Assembly (NCBI GenBank): GCA_964442185.1
Contig: CAYTWT010000274.1
Coordinates: 12,365 to 76,364 of the forward strand
Source: CADEEV01 sp964442185
GTDB lineage: Bacteria > Acidobacteriota > Vicinamibacteria > Fen-336
Direction of reading: 5' to 3'
DNA: 64,000 nucleotides
Shown here one piece after another: positions 61,126-64,000 of this stretch. The position numbers were made by a program, and so were the translations under genes. The notes below the pieces were generated by a model. The model did not search any database, was not told where the DNA came from, and saw only the letters and a program-made list of their open reading frames with translations. Numbering within the stretch: the stretch's first letter is position 1; every line of letters begins with the position of its first letter.

Positions 61126-61737
61126 ATGAAGGCCGCCCTGCTCGCGATGCTCCTGCTGCCCGCGACGATCCGAGCGGGCGAGGCCCGTTCGGAACCGACC
61201 CGGCCGGGCCTTTCGTGGGCCGCCGCCGACGCGCTCGCGAAGCGCTTCGACGAGATGGAAGCGCGCGTGAAGCGCCATCAGCCGCCCGCCCAGGGCACGG
61301 TCCTGGTCCGTGACGGCGAGCTCAACTCGTGGCTCAACCTGACGCTCGCACCGAAGCTCCCGCCCGGGCTCACCGACCTCACGGTTCGCTTCGAGCGAGA
61401 CCGCGTGAGCGCCACCGGCAACGTGGACCTCGACCAGATTCCGATCAAGTCCGCCGCGGGCTCCGGCGCCTTCAACCCACTCAGCTTCCTCGGCGGCAGC
61501 GTGCCCGTCGAGCTTCGCGCCAGGCTGACGACCGAGGCTGGCTTCGGCACGGTCGTGCCCGAGGACGTGCGCATCGCCTCGATCCCACTGCCGAACGCCG
61601 CCGTGGCGCAGATCGTCGCGCAGGCGACACGCACCAGGGAAAACCCGCAGGGCTTCGACTTGCTCTCGCCCTTCCGCCTCCCTTACTCCGCCAAGCGCGT
61701 TCGCCTGCAACCCGGCAAGGCCTTCCTGGATTTTTAG
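61126..61737 (+). CDS. Exported hypothetical protein (203 residues)
   Basis: The signal peptide (MKAALLAMLLLPATIRAGEA) is clear. The mature protein has a helix (SWAAADALAKRFDEMEARV), then a beta-rich body: TVLVRDGELNSWLNLTLAPK, LTDLTVRFERDRVSATGNVD, PVELRARLTTEAGFG, and a C-terminal RTRENPQGFDLLSPFRLPYS. The pattern of lipid-binding AsmA/DUF2993-like layers comes to mind but is not convincing. No family assigned. Own promoter likely; the gene ends 17 bases before a dispersed repeat. Confidence 0.75.
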   Translation: MKAALLAMLLLPATIRAGEARSEPTRPGLSWAAADALAKRFDEMEARVKRHQPPAQGTVLVRDGELNSWLNLTLAPKLPPGLTDLTVRFERDRVSATGNVDLDQIPIKSAAGSGAFNPLSFLGGSVPVELRARLTTEAGFGTVVPEDVRIASIPLPNAAVAQIVAQATRTRENPQGFDLLSPFRLPYSAKRVRLQPGKAFLDF

Positions 61738-61754
61738 GAAGGTGGCGATTCGAT

Positions 61755-61870
61755 CATCGACCCCACACCCCATCCCTCCCAACGTAGCGGGAGGGAGACG
61801 CCCCTTGTCTTAGTGACGACCGCCGTTCCCCTGCTTCGCAGAGGCGAACGGCGGTGGCCTGCGGACCCCG
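61755..61870 (+). repeat. 116-base two-hairpin dispersed repeat, copy B
   Basis: Starts CATCGACCCC. Hairpin 1: TCCCTCCC (61773-61780) / GGGAGGGA (61789-61796), perfect 8-base stem. Hairpin 2: CCGCCGTTC (61820-61828) / GAACGGCGG (61846-61854), perfect, with an inner CTGC-TTC-GCAG. Ends GGCCTGCGGACCCCG. Copy A (55480-55595) is its reverse-complement relative with identical length and boundaries. It fills the gap before recG. Confidence 0.88.
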
Positions 61871-61905
61871 CCTTCCCGGTCTCGGTATTAAACTCGCCCG
61901 CGGCG

Positions 61906-63996
61906 ATGGACCTCGGCATGCCGGTGCAGTATGTGAAGGGTGTCGGGCCCCAACGCGCGGCGGCGCTCCAAGAGCTCGGGATCGTCACGCTCGAGGACCT
62001 GCTCTACCACCTGCCGTTCCGCTACGAAGACCGCCGCGCCTTCGCGCGCATCGGGGAGCTGCGGCCGGGGATCAAGGTCGCGGTATCCGGTAGCGTCGCC
62101 GTCGCGGGCTGGCGCCGCGCCCGCCGTGTCTCGCTGTACGAGATCCGGCTCGAGGACGGAAGCGGTCGGCTCAAGGTGATCTGGTTCAACCAGCCCTACC
62201 TGAAGGACGTCCTGCCGAAGGGCACGCGCGTCGTGCTGTACGGGCTCGTGGACGCGGACCCGCCCGGTAGCCGGCAGCTCACGATGACCTCGCCGGAGTT
62301 CGAGGTGCAAGACGACGAGGACGCGGCCTCGCTGCACACCGGGCGCATCGTTCCGATCTACGAGAAGCTCGGCCCGCTGGGCGGCAAGGGGCTGCGGCGC
62401 GTGTTGGTACAGCTCGCCGAAACCATCCCGGACGAGCTTCCGGACCCGCTGCCCGAGGAAGTGCGTGCGCGTCTCGACGTTCCGGGCCGTGGCGAGGCGC
62501 TACGGCGCGTGCACTGCCCGACAGCAGCCGACGACGTCGCGCTCCTCAACGCCGCCCGCAGCCCGGCGCATCGGCGGCTGATTCTGGAGGAGTTCTTCCT
62601 GTTCCAGCTCGGCCTCGCGCGCCGGCGCGAGGGTCTCCGCGGCGAACACAAGGGCATCTCGTTCGCGATCACGGACGCCGCGCGTGAGGCGGTGAAGCGG
62701 ATCCTGCCGTTTCACCTGACCGGCGCGCAGAAACGCGTGCTGCGCGAGATCGCCGACGACATGCGCTCGCCGCACCCGATGAACCGCCTGGTGCAGGGCG
62801 ATGTGGGCTCGGGCAAGACGATCGTAGCGCTGCTGTCGATCGTGATCGCCGCGGAGAATGGCTACCAGTCGGCCTTCATGGCGCCGACCGAGATCCTCGC
62901 GGAGCAGCACTACCTCAACTTTCGCCGGCTGCTGGCCAAGCTCCCGTACCGCGTCGAGTTGCTGAGCGCCGCGCGCAAGGGCAAGGACCGGGCCGCGGCC
63001 CACGAGCGGCTCGCCTCGGGTGAGACACAGGTCGCCGTCGGCACGCACGCCCTGATCCAGGAAGCGGTCGCCTTCCGCCGCCTCGGCCTCGCCGTGATCG
63101 ACGAGCAGCACCGGTTTGGCGTGCTGCAGCGCGAGGATCTACGGCGCAAGGGCTTCGAGGTGGACGTGCTGGTGATGACCGCAACGCCGATCCCGCGCAC
63201 GCTCGCGCTCACGGCCTATGGCGATCTCGACGTCTCGGTCGTGGACGAGCGGCCGCCGGGCCGCACCCAGGTCCAGACGCTGCAGAAGCCGGCCACGCAG
63301 CGTCGCGAAGTTCTCGAGCTGGTGCGACGCGAGCTGAGCGCGGGCCGGCAGGCCTACGTCGTCTATCCGCTGGTCGAGGAGTCGGAGAAGCTCGAGGACG
63401 TGAAGGCCGCGACCCAGATGGCAGCCGAGTGGGCCCGCGCGTTGACAGCTTCGCGAGTCGGCCTGCTGCACGGGCGGCTCCCGGCGGCGGAGAAGGAAGC
63501 GGTGATGGCGGCGTTTGGGCGCGGCGAGATCCGCGTTCTGGTGGCCACGACCGTGATCGAAGTCGGCGTCGATGTCCCGAACGCGACCGTGATGGTCGTC
63601 GAGCACGCCGAGCGCTTCGGTCTGGCGCAGCTTCACCAGCTCCGCGGCCGCGTCGGACGCGGAGCGGGGGCCTCCGCCTGTATCCTGATGACGCACGGCC
63701 GCCTGTCTGACGTGGCTCGCGAGCGGCTGGCCGTGATGCTCCGCACCGACGATGGCTTCGTCATCGCCGAGAAGGACCTCGAGATCCGCGGCCCGGGCGA
63801 CTTCTTCGGCACGCGTCAGTGGGGGATGCCCAAGCTGCGCGTCGCGCACCTGATCCGGGACCGTGCGCTGCTCGAAACGGCACGGGCGGAGGCCTTTCGC
63901 TACGTCGCCGATTTCGGCAAGGCGCCCCCGCTGCTGCGGCAGTTCTTCGAGGGCGGCGGCTGGGAGAAGCGCTTCGGGCTGGCGAGGGTCGGGTGA
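61906..63996 (+). CDS. recG: ATP-dependent DNA helicase RecG
   Basis: Branch-migration helicase that remodels stalled replication forks; 696 residues, near the usual 690. The N-terminal wedge/OB domain has VQYVKGVGPQRAAALQELGI and LPFRYEDRR; the helicase motifs are VQGDVGSGKTIVALLS (I), MAPTEILAEQH (Ia), VIDEQHRFG (II, DEQH), VMTATPIPRTLALT (III), ATTVIEVGVDVPNAT, and HQLRGRVGRGA (VI), then the RecG hook FFGTRQWG. ATG at 61906 is chosen; TAAACT at 61889-61894 is a possible -10. Upstream in-frame sequence is the repeat element and not coding. Confidence 0.96.
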   Translation: MDLGMPVQYVKGVGPQRAAALQELGIVTLEDLLYHLPFRYEDRRAFARIGELRPGIKVAVSGSVAVAGWRRARRVSLYEIRLEDGSGRLKVIWFNQPYLKDVLPKGTRVVLYGLVDADPPGSRQLTMTSPEFEVQDDEDAASLHTGRIVPIYEKLGPLGGKGLRRVLVQLAETIPDELPDPLPEEVRARLDVPGRGEALRRVHCPTAADDVALLNAARSPAHRRLILEEFFLFQLGLARRREGLRGEHKGISFAITDAAREAVKRILPFHLTGAQKRVLREIADDMRSPHPMNRLVQGDVGSGKTIVALLSIVIAAENGYQSAFMAPTEILAEQHYLNFRRLLAKLPYRVELLSAARKGKDRAAAHERLASGETQVAVGTHALIQEAVAFRRLGLAVIDEQHRFGVLQREDLRRKGFEVDVLVMTATPIPRTLALTAYGDLDVSVVDERPPGRTQVQTLQKPATQRREVLELVRRELSAGRQAYVVYPLVEESEKLEDVKAATQMAAEWARALTASRVGLLHGRLPAAEKEAVMAAFGRGEIRVLVATTVIEVGVDVPNATVMVVEHAERFGLAQLHQLRGRVGRGAGASACILMTHGRLSDVARERLAVMLRTDDGFVIAEKDLEIRGPGDFFGTRQWGMPKLRVAHLIRDRALLETARAEAFRYVADFGKAPPLLRQFFEGGGWEKRFGLARVG

Positions 63997-64000
63997 GCCG

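Overview
The window is a gene-dense, GC-rich (roughly two-thirds G+C) chromosomal segment of a Gram-negative, diderm bacterium. Outer-membrane barrels, a TonB-dependent receptor, lipoproteins and type II secretion-type accessory proteins point to two membranes. A decayed PD40-type protein kinase end, the frequent TTG/GTG starts and the mix of conserved hypothetical families suggest Acidobacteriota, less likely Myxococcota or another deep GC-rich lineage; this is inference, since no rRNA or phylogenetic marker set is present. I see no tRNA, rRNA, CRISPR array, prophage or insertion sequence.

Layout. 1-6.6 kb: housekeeping and small-family genes (DUF1697 end, carbonic anhydrase/DUF488, a PLP-dependent gamma-lyase-type enzyme, an exported dipeptidase, a radical SAM/SPASM protein, MmcQ/YjbR, SRAP). 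7.1-12.8 kb: a complete PTS chain (IIC with two IIB domains, and a IIA-HPr-EI fusion) divergent from a GH1 enzyme carrying the 6-phospho-glycosidase signature. 12.8-18.4 kb: glpK, glpD and a PlpD-like secreted phospholipase in one operon. 18.5-22 kb: DUF4136, glycerate 2-kinase, phosphoesterase, then a DUF433/DUF5615 toxin-antitoxin pair. 22-25.3 kb: a 3-hydroxyacyl-CoA dehydrogenase, ackA and pta operon. 25.3-28.5 kb: an isoquinoline 1-oxidoreductase-type molybdenum hydroxylase with its di-heme cytochrome. 28.5-29.2 kb: a nucleotidyltransferase with a small partner. 29.2-31.5 kb: a TonB-dependent receptor behind a TPP riboswitch. 31.5-36.2 kb: Rieske/flavodoxin fusion, small barrel, SGNH hydrolase, thiolase and a kinase remnant. 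36.3-39.3 kb: an Omp85-type barrel followed by an exported protein with kinase-like features. 39.3-45 kb: RNA helicase, RlmN-like enzyme, GspB/ExeA-like pair and a PilZ protein. 45-51.9 kb: hydrolase, SDR, a tandem repeat, SGNH hydrolase, ABC-F, a YggX-like protein and a second RNA helicase. 51.9-58.1 kb: two AAA ATPases (one trans-envelope), an actin-like ATPase and a membrane-anchored amidase. 58.2-64 kb: PilZ, double GNAT, TPR protein, exported hypothetical protein and recG.

How the genes cooperate. The PTS proteins and the GH1 enzyme form a plausible uptake-plus-cleavage route for a beta-linked sugar. The secreted phospholipase with GlpK and GlpD looks like scavenging of lipid glycerol. 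AckA/Pta with the dehydrogenase connects acyl-CoA metabolism to acetate and ATP. The TPP riboswitch marks its receptor as a thiamin or thiamin-precursor importer.

Sequence-level signals. Many gene pairs overlap by exactly four bases (NTGA). Ten genes have a -10-like hexamer only 5-10 bases before the start codon, which suggests frequent leaderless transcription. A 116-base two-hairpin element occurs twice, in opposite orientations, and a 91-base palindromic tandem repeat forms the 3' end of an SGNH hydrolase gene. The strongest candidates for undescribed biology are the actin-like/amidase operon with the neighbouring AAA pair, and the barrel plus exported kinase-like protein.
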